From: Pyrinomonadaceae bacterium | GTDB lineage: Bacteria; Acidobacteriota; Blastocatellia; Pyrinomonadales; Pyrinomonadaceae | Assembly (NCBI GenBank): GCA_030840675.1 | Contig: JAVEEA010000101.1 | Location: 1 to 36,452 of the forward strand | DNA length: 36,452 nt | Direction: 5' to 3' | In this document: positions 28,169-36,452 of the stretch, piece by piece | Numbering within the stretch: the stretch's first letter is position 1 | How the letters are laid out: the number at the start of each line of letters is the position of its first letter | Notes under the pieces: model-generated | Told to the model about the DNA's origin: nothing | Database searches by the model: none | The model's input: the letters and a program-made list of their open reading frames with translations, nothing else | Position numbers and translations under genes: made by a program

Positions 28169-29593
28169 CTAGATATCGTAGTACAACGAAAACTCCAGTG
28201 GGTGCGGACGCATACGCAGCGGAGTTATCTCCTTGTCGCGTTTGTACGTAATCCAGCGTTCGATCAACTGCTGGCTGAAGACGTCACCCTTCAACAGAAA
28301 ATCGTGATCGTTTTCGAGCGCCACCAGCGACTCATCAAGTGAACCCGGCAAGGTCGGCACATCCTTGAGTTCCTCCGGAGAGAGATCGTAAATGTCCTTC
28401 TCGAGCGGGTCGCCCGGGTCGATGCGATTCTGAATTCCGTCGATGCCGGCCAACAGCATCGCCGAGAAAGCGAGGTACGCATTGCACGAAGGGTCGGGCG
28501 GACGGAATTCCAAACGCTTCAATTTCGGGTTAGTGGAAAACATGGGAATCCGAATTGCCGCCGAACGATTCCGCGCCGAGTAAGCCAGGTTAACCGGCGC
28601 TTCAAAGCCAGGCACCAGCCGCTTGTAACTGTTGGTTGTCGGCGCCGCAAACGCGACCACCGCCGCGGCATGTTTCAGTAGTCCACCAATATAGAACCGC
28701 GCCATTTCCGAAAGTCCCGCGTAACCGTCGCCGGCAAACAGCGGCTTCTCGGCTTTCCAAAGCGATTGATGACAATGCATTCCGGAACCGTTGTCGCCGT
28801 AAAGCGGCTTGGGCATGAACGTCGCCGTCTTGCCGTACTGGTAAGCCGTATTGCGCACCACGTACTTGAAGACTTGTAGACTGTCGGCCGTAGTCAGCAG
28901 GTTGGCGAAACGGAAATCAATTTCGCATTGTCCGGCCGTCGCTACTTCGTGGTGGTGGCACTCCACCGTCACGCCGCACTTAGCCAGCGTCAGTGAAATC
29001 TCCGAACGCAAATCGCTCAACGTGTCGATCGGCGCGACCGGTACATAGCCTTCCTTGGGCCGAATGCGGTAACCAAGATTTGAGCCTTGAAACTCGTTCG
29101 CTTCACGACCGGTGTTCCAGTGGCCCTCATCGGAATCGAGTGTGTAGCCGGCCGACTGCTGTTCGTTATGAAACTTTACGGAGTCGAACACGAAGAACTC
29201 CGCTTCCGGTCCGAAGTAAGCGATGTCGGCGAGGCCGGTGAACCGCAAATAGTTCTCGGCTCGAACCGCCACGGAACGCGGGTCGAATGGGTAGCCTTCC
29301 TTCGTAATCGGATCGACGGCGTTGCCAATCAGGCAAAGCGTCGGATGATCGGAAAAAGGGTCCATCCACATGCGCGACGGATCTGGTACCAGCAGCATGT
29401 CTGACTCATGAATCGCCGCCCAGCCGCGAATCGATGAGGCGTCAAAACCGAAGCCATCCTCAAAATTCCCCTCACCCAATTCGCCGATGGGAAAGGTCAG
29501 GTGTTGCCAGGAACCGGGCAAATCGGTAAAGCGAACGGAAACAAATTTCGCCCCTTGATCAGAGGCGTACTTCAAGACAGTTTTTGCGTTCAT
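28169..29593 (-). CDS. glnA: Type I glutamine synthetase
   Basis: [49 protein letters not shown]-like catalytic segment ([14 protein letters not shown]); conserved Tyr in [10 protein letters not shown], equivalent to the adenylylation site. Confidence 0.97.
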   Translation of the reverse strand: MNAKTVLKYASDQGAKFVSVRFTDLPGSWQHLTFPIGELGEGNFEDGFGFDASSIRGWAAIHESDMLLVPDPSRMWMDPFSDHPTLCLIGNAVDPITKEGYPFDPRSVAVRAENYLRFTGLADIAYFGPEAEFFVFDSVKFHNEQQSAGYTLDSDEGHWNTGREANEFQGSNLGYRIRPKEGYVPVAPIDTLSDLRSEISLTLAKCGVTVECHHHEVATAGQCEIDFRFANLLTTADSLQVFKYVVRNTAYQYGKTATFMPKPLYGDNGSGMHCHQSLWKAEKPLFAGDGYAGLSEMARFYIGGLLKHAAAVVAFAAPTTNSYKRLVPGFEAPVNLAYSARNRSAAIRIPMFSTNPKLKRLEFRPPDPSCNAYLAFSAMLLAGIDGIQNRIDPGDPLEKDIYDLSPEELKDVPTLPGSLDESLVALENDHDFLLKGDVFSQQLIERWITYKRDKEITPLRMRPHPLEFSLYYDI

Positions 29594-29642
29594 GAATTCT
29601 CCTGAGGGAAAAAGGGAGTAGTCTCGTTTGGTCTTCTTTGTG

Positions 29643-29721
29643 CCTCCGCAGTGCTCTTTGTCTCTCCGCGGTGATGTTCTTGCGGAAGTTTTTCACCACG
29701 GAGACACGGAGAACACAGAGG
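29643..29721. repeat. Inverted-repeat element of the ACGGAGACACGGAGAACACAGAGG type
   Basis: CCTCCGCAGTGCTCTTTGTCTCTCCGCGGTGA facing TTCACCACGGAGACACGGAGAACACAGAGG, imperfect complement. Confidence 0.65.
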
Positions 29722-30202
29722 TTGCAACGACGGAATCGAATTAAGCCGCGATGAAAATGAGAGTGTCAGGGGTGCTCTTCGCCCCGGAGTGGTGGTTGGC
29801 GCGAAGTGTTTTTGCGAGCCGGAACTGGCTAAGAAAAGGCCGAACGTCATACCGCCACGGCGCGTAAAAAAGTATGCATTATAGTGACGCGAATTCGAAT
29901 GTCAATCACTTTCGGGAGCGAGCCAGCTTGCCGTTCCTTCGGTAACCCTGGCATCCGAGGGTTGGTCTAGGTTTCACTAGTCCCGGACTAAACTCCGTTT
30001 TTACAAGTGTTTACCCTCACAAAACTGAATTTCCGAAACAAAAAAGTTATAGACCGTCCCTGCGTTTTCTGTTACATTTGCCGCATCAAGCGTCCCATCC
30101 AGAAATTTCTTCCGCTACTCGAACTCGGGATGTGTATAACTACGCTTTGGCTTCAAGCATCACGACAATTGAGTTTTCCGCAGGCAGTCAGGAGACCGCG
30201 AA

Positions 30203-32143
30203 TTGACCACGGCAATTGAGCAAACGCTCGAAACGTATGGAATCGAGAATTGGGGCGCTGGCTACTTTGATGTAAACCGCAAGGGCAATCTCATCGTCCG
30301 TCCCGCTGAAGGCGACAGCCGTTCAGCCGACCTGAAAGAAATAATCGACGATTTGGCCCGCCGTGGGATTGGCGCCCCGGTGTTGTTGCGCTTTCCGCAA
30401 CTGGTGGCCGCACAGGTCCGCAAACTCCAACGCGCCTTCAGCCGGTCCATACGAGAATACGATTATCAGGGCGCGCACATGTGCGTCTATCCGATGAAGG
30501 TCAATCAGCAGCGGTCGTTGGTCGAGGAGTACCTGCGCGAAGGTTCACGCTACGACTTTGGCCTCGAAGCAGGTTCCAAAGCCGAACTCTACGCCGCCCT
30601 CGCCCTGGAACAAACGCCGGACAGCCTGCTCGTGCTCAACGGTTTCAAAGACGAAGAATTTATCGAACTCGCGTTTGCCGGCGCCCGTTGCGGCAAACGC
30701 GTGGTGATCGTTATTGAAAAGCTCAGCGAACTGGACCACGTACTCAACATCGCTGAACGCAACGACAACGGCGGCCTGCCCACGCTGGGAATGCGCGTCA
30801 AGCTCTACTCCAAAGGCTCCGGACGCTGGGAAAAATCCGGCGGCGAAGCAGCGAAGTTTGGGTTAACGACGACTGAGATGCTGGAAGTGATTCGCCGGCT
30901 TGAACAAGCCGATCGCATTGACATGCTCAAGCTGCTTCACTTTCATATCGGTTCGCAGTTGACCGACATCAAGCGCATCAAGAACGCGATGAAAGAAGCC
31001 GCGCGCGTTTACGCGAAAGTGGTCCAGATGAAAGTCCCCATCGATCTGCTCGACGTCGGCGGCGGCATGGCAGTCGATTACGACGGATCGAAGACGGCGT
31101 TCGACTCTTCCGCGAACTACACTGCACAGGAATTCGCCAACGACGTCATCTACACCATTAAACAGGTCTGCGACGACGAGAACGTGCCGCACCCGACGAT
31201 CATCCAGGAGTCGGGACGCTTCCTGGCCGCCTATCACGCCCTCTTGATCACAAATGTCCAGGACGAAATCGAAACAATAGTCGAAGACATTACGCCGATT
31301 GAAATCGACGACGACGATCCGCAAGTGGTAACCGAGCTCGGCGACCTGCGCGCTTCAATCACGGTAAAAAACTATCGCGAGTATTACCACGATGCCCTCG
31401 AACATCGCGAAGAGTTGTTCACCCTGTTCAATCTGGGTTTGGTTTCGCTGGAAGATCGCGCCAAGGGCGAGGTGCTGTTCTGGGACGTGTGCGAACGGGC
31501 GGACAAGTATGCCCAACAGGCCAAGTACGTTTCGGAAGAGTTTGACGACCTGCGCCGCTTGCTGTGCGCCAAGTATCTGACTAATTTTTCCGTGTTTCGT
31601 TCCGTACCGGATCACTGGGCGCTCGATCAACTCTTTCCGATCGTGCCGATTCATTACCTGAACAAACCGCCGACGGAATACGCGACGCTCTGCGATATCA
31701 CCTGCGACTCAGACGGCGTGGTCGACAAGTTTGTCGATCTGCACGACGTCAAGCAGGTGCTCGAACTGCATGCGCTCATTCCGGGCGAAACCTATTACCT
31801 GGCGTTCCTGCTGGTTGGCGCCTACCAGGAAGTGATGGGTAACAACCACAACCTTTTCGGCACGCCGCACGAGGCGCACATCTACATCGACGACGAAGGC
31901 TATTTGATCAAGAAAGTGATTCGTGGCACCACCGTCGGCGAGGCCACCGAACGCGCCCGTTACGAGAAGAGCTTGCTGCATGATGGCTTCCGGCGACTGA
32001 TCAGCGCGCGCGTCAAAGACGGTGAACTTACCGAAGCCGAAGGCGCTGACCTGTCGCAATTTTATGAATCGCGTTACGACGCTTACACCTATCTATCGGT
32101 TAACGGGGCCAAGACTCGTTCGCGCCGCCGCACCGATTTCTAA
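30203..32143 (+). CDS. speA: Biosynthetic arginine decarboxylase
   Basis: WGAGYFDVNRKGNLIVRP, VYPMKVNQQRSLVEEYL, DFGLEAGSKAELYAAL, LLHFHIGSQLTDI, LDVGGGMAVDYDGSKT; TTG start with AGGAGA upstream. Confidence 0.95.
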   Translation: MTTAIEQTLETYGIENWGAGYFDVNRKGNLIVRPAEGDSRSADLKEIIDDLARRGIGAPVLLRFPQLVAAQVRKLQRAFSRSIREYDYQGAHMCVYPMKVNQQRSLVEEYLREGSRYDFGLEAGSKAELYAALALEQTPDSLLVLNGFKDEEFIELAFAGARCGKRVVIVIEKLSELDHVLNIAERNDNGGLPTLGMRVKLYSKGSGRWEKSGGEAAKFGLTTTEMLEVIRRLEQADRIDMLKLLHFHIGSQLTDIKRIKNAMKEAARVYAKVVQMKVPIDLLDVGGGMAVDYDGSKTAFDSSANYTAQEFANDVIYTIKQVCDDENVPHPTIIQESGRFLAAYHALLITNVQDEIETIVEDITPIEIDDDDPQVVTELGDLRASITVKNYREYYHDALEHREELFTLFNLGLVSLEDRAKGEVLFWDVCERADKYAQQAKYVSEEFDDLRRLLCAKYLTNFSVFRSVPDHWALDQLFPIVPIHYLNKPPTEYATLCDITCDSDGVVDKFVDLHDVKQVLELHALIPGETYYLAFLLVGAYQEVMGNNHNLFGTPHEAHIYIDDEGYLIKKVIRGTTVGEATERARYEKSLLHDGFRRLISARVKDGELTEAEGADLSQFYESRYDAYTYLSVNGAKTRSRRRTDF

Positions 32144-32148
32144 AAGTT

Positions 32149-33267
32149 ATGAGCTCTGAAATGGATCAACAAGCCCGACGTTTACAATTTGAGAGGTTGA
32201 CTAGCGCTATGGTTACGCAGCGAAAACCCAAAGCATCGAAGTATCTTACGACGCCCACTCGTCCAGTCCAGGTGGATCGCGATCGCTCAGTCGCCGGCTT
32301 GCTGGAAAAGATGGAGGGCGCCGGCTTCGGCGGACGCCAACTGGCGGAAGCGCATCGCATCTGGCTCGACATGCTCGGGGACAACACCACCATCATCGTC
32401 GCCGGCTCCGGCGCGTTGATTCCCGCCGGCATGCGTCGCCTCCTTGCTTACGTAATCAAGAATCGCTTCATCGATGTCCTGGTGCTTTCCGGTTCACTGC
32501 TCTTCCACGACTTGCACGAAACGCTCGGGCGCTATCACTTCCAGGCCCACCCCAACATGACGGACGCCGAACTCGACGCGTCGCAAATTAGCCGCATGTG
32601 GGACCTGCTCGCGAGCGACGAAGAATACCGCGAGGCCAACGAATGGGTGGGCGGCTTCACCAACCAGCTCGATCAGTCGCGCCCTTATTCGACGCGCGAG
32701 TATCTACACCTGCTGGGTCGCGAACTGGCTGAGATTGCCACGGAAGACGGCGTACTGACCTCTGCTTACAAAGCGCGCGTACCGATCTTCTGTCCAGGGG
32801 TCGCTGACAGCGGCCTTGCTGTCGGCATTGCTTCCGCGCGTTTTGAAAAGAAGAACAACTTCATGTTTGACATGGTCCAGGACGTGCTCGATATGACTAC
32901 CGTCACCGCGCGCGCGCGTCTCACCGGAGTCATCAATCTCGGCGGTGGCACGCCCAAGAGTTTCGTCCAGCAGACGGAAGTTTCTTCCTTCATCCTCAAG
33001 AACCATCACCAGGGTCACAAGTACGCTATCCAGATCACCACTGATGCACCCCATCCTGGTGGGCGTTCGAACGCGGTGTCATTTGACGAAGGCTTGGTTT
33101 ACGGCAAACTCGCGCGCGGCGCCCACAGCGCTTATGTAAACTGCGACGCGACGATCGCCTTGCCCATTCTCATCACCGCGCTCTCGCAGACCGCGGCGAA
33201 ATACCTTAAGGGTCGCAAGCGTCCCAACTTCACCTTCGGGCGCGAGCTGATTATCGAAGTGCCGTAG
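32149..33267 (+). CDS. Deoxyhypusine synthase family protein (bacterial DHS-like; possible homospermidine synthase or related aminobutyltransferase)
   Basis: LVLSGSLLFHDLHETLGRYHF, PIFCPGVADSGLAVGIASARF, FILKNHHQGHKYAIQITTDAPHPGGRSNAVSFDEGLVYGKLARGA; Lys320 aligns with the catalytic Lys of eukaryotic DHS (EAVSWGK). Confidence 0.9.
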   Translation: MSSEMDQQARRLQFERLTSAMVTQRKPKASKYLTTPTRPVQVDRDRSVAGLLEKMEGAGFGGRQLAEAHRIWLDMLGDNTTIIVAGSGALIPAGMRRLLAYVIKNRFIDVLVLSGSLLFHDLHETLGRYHFQAHPNMTDAELDASQISRMWDLLASDEEYREANEWVGGFTNQLDQSRPYSTREYLHLLGRELAEIATEDGVLTSAYKARVPIFCPGVADSGLAVGIASARFEKKNNFMFDMVQDVLDMTTVTARARLTGVINLGGGTPKSFVQQTEVSSFILKNHHQGHKYAIQITTDAPHPGGRSNAVSFDEGLVYGKLARGAHSAYVNCDATIALPILITALSQTAAKYLKGRKRPNFTFGRELIIEVP

Positions 33268-33301
33268 CGGATCTGATCGATAGCGACCGAGTCGACTTCA
33301 C

Positions 33302-33387
33302 GTAAAGCAAACTGTTAGTTTGCTTCTGCGTGAGATATTCCCTGACCACATATAAAACGAAAAGCGCAAACTAACAGTTTGCTTTAC
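33302..33387. repeat. Inverted pair of GCAAACTGTTAGTTTGC palindromes
   Basis: GTAAAGCAAACTGTTAGTTTGC (33302-33323) and GCAAACTAACAGTTTGCTTTAC (33366-33387) are exact reverse complements. Confidence 0.9.
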
Positions 33388-33467
33388 CCGGTCGCGCCCT
33401 CCCGGTTTTGATGAATCATGCTTCCGGCCCTGGTATTGAAATGCCAGGGGCAGCGTTTCGGTTACAA

Positions 33468-34304
33468 TCAACCGGGCGACTGAGTCTGTCGGCTAAACGT
33501 CAACCAGAAATAGATCGCGCACCAGACGATCGATAGACACTGCAAGATAAAGGGAATTACAAATACCACGTTCCCTTTGTTAATTCCCTTGTCGCTCACC
33601 GCAAGCATCCAGACCACCGCCACTGTCGAAAGCAAGCCCAGGCTGAAGGCAATCCAGCGATAGTCCCAAAAACTGCTTTCAGCCACTGCATTGCGGCCCC
33701 ATGCCGACCAGTAGACCCAAACGAAGTGGCAAAGAATCACCAGCCACAGCAGCCAGGTGAGGAGCGCAAACCAGCCGTCACCGATGTCGGCGCGCAGCAT
33801 AACGCGACTCCAGTCCTGCGTGTCTTTGCAGCCGCCCACGAGATGCCGGGCAGTATTGAACATGAAGTCAATCCAGGCGCCGAGATACCAAGCCCGCAAG
33901 GCGAAACGGACCATCGCGCTGCGAATGTCGGCGAACATGAAAATTAAAGTGAAGCAAACGATTAACAGGATGTCGACAAACTGTGGCATGCCGATCCAGC
34001 CGGCCAGTCTGGTGCTTGGAGTTTTCACCTGGGTGTTGCAGTCGTGGCGCTCCAGCGGCTTCGGCTTTTCCGCCACTGAGGGATCGTAGAGCGTGACGCC
34101 GTTAAGGAAGCCGCCAGTCTCAGTCAGGTGCGGAAACGGCGCCACGGTGGGAAAGCTTCCGGTCTTCACGAAGGCGGTCAAACCATGTGTGCCCTCGTGA
34201 ACTACGGTCTGAAAGAAGTACAGACCAGGGAGAGCCAGGAGTAACCACCAGAAAGCATTCAAGTCAGGAAACCAAAAATTCTTAAGTCGTGTGAAGTAAT
34301 CCAT
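33468..34304 (-). CDS. Uncharacterised multi-pass membrane protein with HEXXH motif (M50-like candidate)
   Basis: WWLLLALPGLYFFQTVVHEGTHGLTAFVKTG; several further hydrophobic segments. Confidence 0.7.
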   Translation of the reverse strand: MDYFTRLKNFWFPDLNAFWWLLLALPGLYFFQTVVHEGTHGLTAFVKTGSFPTVAPFPHLTETGGFLNGVTLYDPSVAEKPKPLERHDCNTQVKTPSTRLAGWIGMPQFVDILLIVCFTLIFMFADIRSAMVRFALRAWYLGAWIDFMFNTARHLVGGCKDTQDWSRVMLRADIGDGWFALLTWLLWLVILCHFVWVYWSAWGRNAVAESSFWDYRWIAFSLGLLSTVAVVWMLAVSDKGINKGNVVFVIPFILQCLSIVWCAIYFWLTFSRQTQSPG

Positions 34305-34449
34305 CTCGCACCTCCGTGGGTTTTAGGTGAACAAGGGCCGAAGTGTCGTCGCGTTGAGTTTACTAAACGATTATTCCGGGCGACGGCACAAAGAAACGCA
34401 GCGTCGACGGCAGAGAGAACCGAAACAAGAGGGCACCGGCGATAAAACT

Positions 34450-35295
34450 CTATGTCAGCCACTGCAGCACTTCTGCTTCACCAACGCTACGTTCGCCGCC
34501 GACGATATGAATGAAATATTCTTCGAGCGAGATCGGGCCGGTGTGTTGCGCGAGGCCCGTTTGTTCGCCGTTATCCGCGAGTTGAATTCCCTGGCGCAGT
34601 TCCGCAAGTGAACCGGCGGCGAGCAGCTTGCCCTGCGCGATGATCGCTATGTCGGTGCAAAGTCGCTCCACGATTTCCAGCACGTGTGACGTCAGAAACA
34701 CCGTCAACCCACGCGCGGTCAGCCGCGAGAGCAAGTCTTTCAAAGTACGCGACGCGATTGCATCAACACCTTCGAACGGCTCGTCCAGAAACAATATTTC
34801 CGGCCGATGAATCAGCGCGCACGCGAGGGCCAGTTTCTTTTTCATCCCATGCGAGTATTCGACGATCAGTTTTTTGGGCTCGGCGGCGAGTTCCATCAGT
34901 TCGAGCAACTCGGGCGCGCGCTGCGCAATCTCGGCCTTTTTAAGTCCATACATGCGGCCAGTGAAGGCGAGCATTTCGGCGCCAGTCAGGCGTTCAAATA
35001 AATTCAAGTCTTCCGGCACGACGCCGATGCGGCGTTTCACTTCCAAAGGCTCGAGCGAGAGGTCGCGACCGAGGACGAGTATTTGGCCGCTGGTTGGACC
35101 AAGGAGACCGGTCAGCATTTTTATGGTCGTAGATTTTCCCGCGCCATTGGGACCCAGGAAACCGAAAAAGCTGCCGCGCCTGACCTTGAGGTTGAGATTG
35201 TCGACGGCGACGAAGTCCTGGAAGCGTCGCACGAGATTCGCGGTCTCAACGGCCAGGGGGGTCGCCGGCGCCGGCGTTGTCGGCAGTTCGATCAT
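34450..35295 (-). CDS. ABC transporter ATP-binding protein (ABC-2/Nat-type)
   Basis: GFLGPNGAGKSTTIKMLTGLLGPTSG, YSHGMKKKLALACALIHRPEILFLDEPFEGVD; start at internal Met 35295. Confidence 0.93.
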   Translation of the reverse strand: MIELPTTPAPATPLAVETANLVRRFQDFVAVDNLNLKVRRGSFFGFLGPNGAGKSTTIKMLTGLLGPTSGQILVLGRDLSLEPLEVKRRIGVVPEDLNLFERLTGAEMLAFTGRMYGLKKAEIAQRAPELLELMELAAEPKKLIVEYSHGMKKKLALACALIHRPEILFLDEPFEGVDAIASRTLKDLLSRLTARGLTVFLTSHVLEIVERLCTDIAIIAQGKLLAAGSLAELRQGIQLADNGEQTGLAQHTGPISLEEYFIHIVGGERSVGEAEVLQWLT

Positions 35296-35382
35296 TGAAT
35301 AGGTTTGTACGCGGCTAGGGCGTGAGGCGTCAAGCTCCAGTCTTGTCAGAACCACCTGCGTGAGCGGGTGGTCCAAGCAGAA

Positions 35383-35399
35383 GCAAACTAACAGTTTGC
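35383..35399. repeat. GCAAACTAACAGTTTGC palindrome
   Basis: Exact family 17-mer, 1 nt beyond the GtrA stop codon. Confidence 0.85.
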
Positions 35400-35400
35400 T

Positions 35401-35799
35401 TTACGCCGGGGCCACGTCGAACGCAAAGCGATCCGCAAGCAGGAAGGTGACGAGCGAGCATACCAGGACACTCGCGAGGTTGGCGCCCGAAACCGGCAGA
35501 TGGCAACGCCCGACCAGGAGACCCATGAAGAAAAGATTCCCCGCCAGCGACACCAGACCAGTAGACACATTAAACTTCGCCAGTCGCCGCAGGGTATCGG
35601 TCTTTGTTAACGCGGGCCGGTCGCGCCAGGTCCAACGCTGGTGCCAGAAGAAGTTATTGAGGACCGCGAGTTCCACCGCCACGGCCGTCGCTGCCAGATA
35701 ACTCAAGCTTGGCGTACTGCGTGTCAACGTGAACAGCACGATCGATTGAAGTGCGAAGCCGACGATGCCAACCACATTGAATTTTACCCAGTGAAGCAT
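35401..35799 (-). CDS. GtrA family membrane protein
   Basis: KFNVVGIVGFALQSIVLFTL...ELAVLNNFFWHQRWTWRDR...FNVSTGLVSLAGNLFFM, GtrA/DPMS pattern. Confidence 0.88.
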   Translation of the reverse strand: MLHWVKFNVVGIVGFALQSIVLFTLTRSTPSLSYLAATAVAVELAVLNNFFWHQRWTWRDRPALTKTDTLRRLAKFNVSTGLVSLAGNLFFMGLLVGRCHLPVSGANLASVLVCSLVTFLLADRFAFDVAPA

Positions 35800-35817
35800 T
35801 GCAGTAGCGAGACCGCA

Positions 35818-35833
35818 GCAGCAGCCCGACCGT
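35818..35833. repeat. Fragment of the GCAGAAGCCCGACCGT repeat unit
   Basis: GCAGCAGCCCGACCGT matches 15/16 of the start of the tandem unit at 27936. Confidence 0.45.
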
Positions 35834-35840
35834 TTACTTA

Positions 35841-36452
35841 CTAACTCAGCACCGAACTCTCGCTCACGACAGGTCTGCTGCCTGGCAGCCGCTCGAGTTC
35901 GTAAAGCGTGTGTGTGTTTTTGATTGACGAGAAGATGAGAATCGCGCCCATACCGACGACACTCACCACACCCGCTACGTCGAACAGGAGAAAGCGATGC
36001 CCGAGTATGCGGGTGTGCGCGCTGTGCAGTAGAAACAAGTTGCCCACGATAATCAGCAAACGAATCTCAGTTGGACCCATTTTCCCGTGCGAGATTTTGA
36101 AAACGCCAAGCGCGTAGGCGGCGAGGTAGGAGTTGATGGCCAGCATCAGGAAGACTACGAGCGCAGCGGCCGCCACTCGCTCGCTCATGTAACCCGAAAG
36201 CGCGAGGCCAAGTATTAGAAACGTGGTGCCGAAGGTGTCGATGATGTGGTCCACATAGAAACCGTAGCGTGGCCGTCGCCGATCGCGATAACGCGCAAGG
36301 GTGCCGTCGAGGCTGTCGCCAAACCAGTTGAGGAAGATGCAAAGGTTCACGAGATGCAAGCAAAGTGGGTTGCGCGCACTCGCGGCATAAAACACTCCTG
36401 CCAGTAACATCGCCACCAGGCCCAGCAGCGAAAGGTGATCGGAATTAACCCA
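35841..36452 (-). CDS. CDP-alcohol phosphatidyltransferase family protein, N-terminus cut by window edge
   Basis: DSLDGTLARYRDRRRPRYGFYVDHIID matches D(x)2DG(x)2AR(x)8-9G(x)3D(x)3D; frame stays open to 36452 (WVNSDHLSLLGLVAMLL). Confidence 0.9.
   Translation of the reverse strand, partial: WVNSDHLSLLGLVAMLLAGVFYAASARNPLCLHLVNLCIFLNWFGDSLDGTLARYRDRRRPRYGFYVDHIIDTFGTTFLILGLALSGYMSERVAAAALVVFLMLAINSYLAAYALGVFKISHGKMGPTEIRLLIIVGNLFLLHSAHTRILGHRFLLFDVAGVVSVVGMGAILIFSSIKNTHTLYELERLPGSRPVVSESSVLS

Noticed and set aside
27966-28172. 68-aa ORF MQAEARPSGRAPLQAEARPSGRAPL...
   Set aside because: It is a translation of the tandem repeat array; no ribosome-binding site or independent support.
30007-30219. 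70-aa ORF upstream of speA
   Set aside because: No recognisable family, overlaps the speA start; a leader peptide cannot be supported from sequence alone.
1-36452. Mobile genetic island or prophage
   Set aside because: No integrase, transposase, phage genes or tRNA-flanking direct repeat was seen; most genes are housekeeping or metabolic.

Overview
The window is a gene-dense, GC-rich chromosomal segment. Gene style and repeat content suggest Acidobacteriota/Blastocatellia, but that placement is an inference. There is no prophage, CRISPR array or transposase. Main content, left to right: (1) M28 peptidase (partial), topA, dprA and a tRNA-Sec(UCA) on the minus strand. (2) A plus-strand cluster for aerobic benzoyl-CoA (box) degradation: boxC, boxB, TetR, two enoyl-CoA hydratases and an SDR, with a TetR-operator-like palindrome upstream. 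No boxA, boxD or CoA ligase was seen. (3) maf, a DUF721/DciA-like gene, and gatC - HCX5R phosphatase - gatA. (4) A Fe3+/thiamine-type ABC importer with a fused double permease. (5) VOC protein, PIG-L deacetylase, SRPBCC protein and a zinc-ribbon protein. (6) glnA-glnE, separated by a tandem repeat array. (7) Biosynthetic arginine decarboxylase (speA) coupled at 5 nt to a deoxyhypusine-synthase-family gene; this is the best candidate for an unusual polyamine route. (8) A multi-pass membrane protein with an in-membrane HEGTH motif, an ABC ATPase, GtrA and a CDP-alcohol phosphatidyltransferase (partial). The intergenic DNA holds several families of small palindromic, REP/MITE-like repeats. One pair lies in frame inside boxC, and heptanucleotide tracts abut several start codons. 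No searches were run; family names come from motif and sequence recognition.
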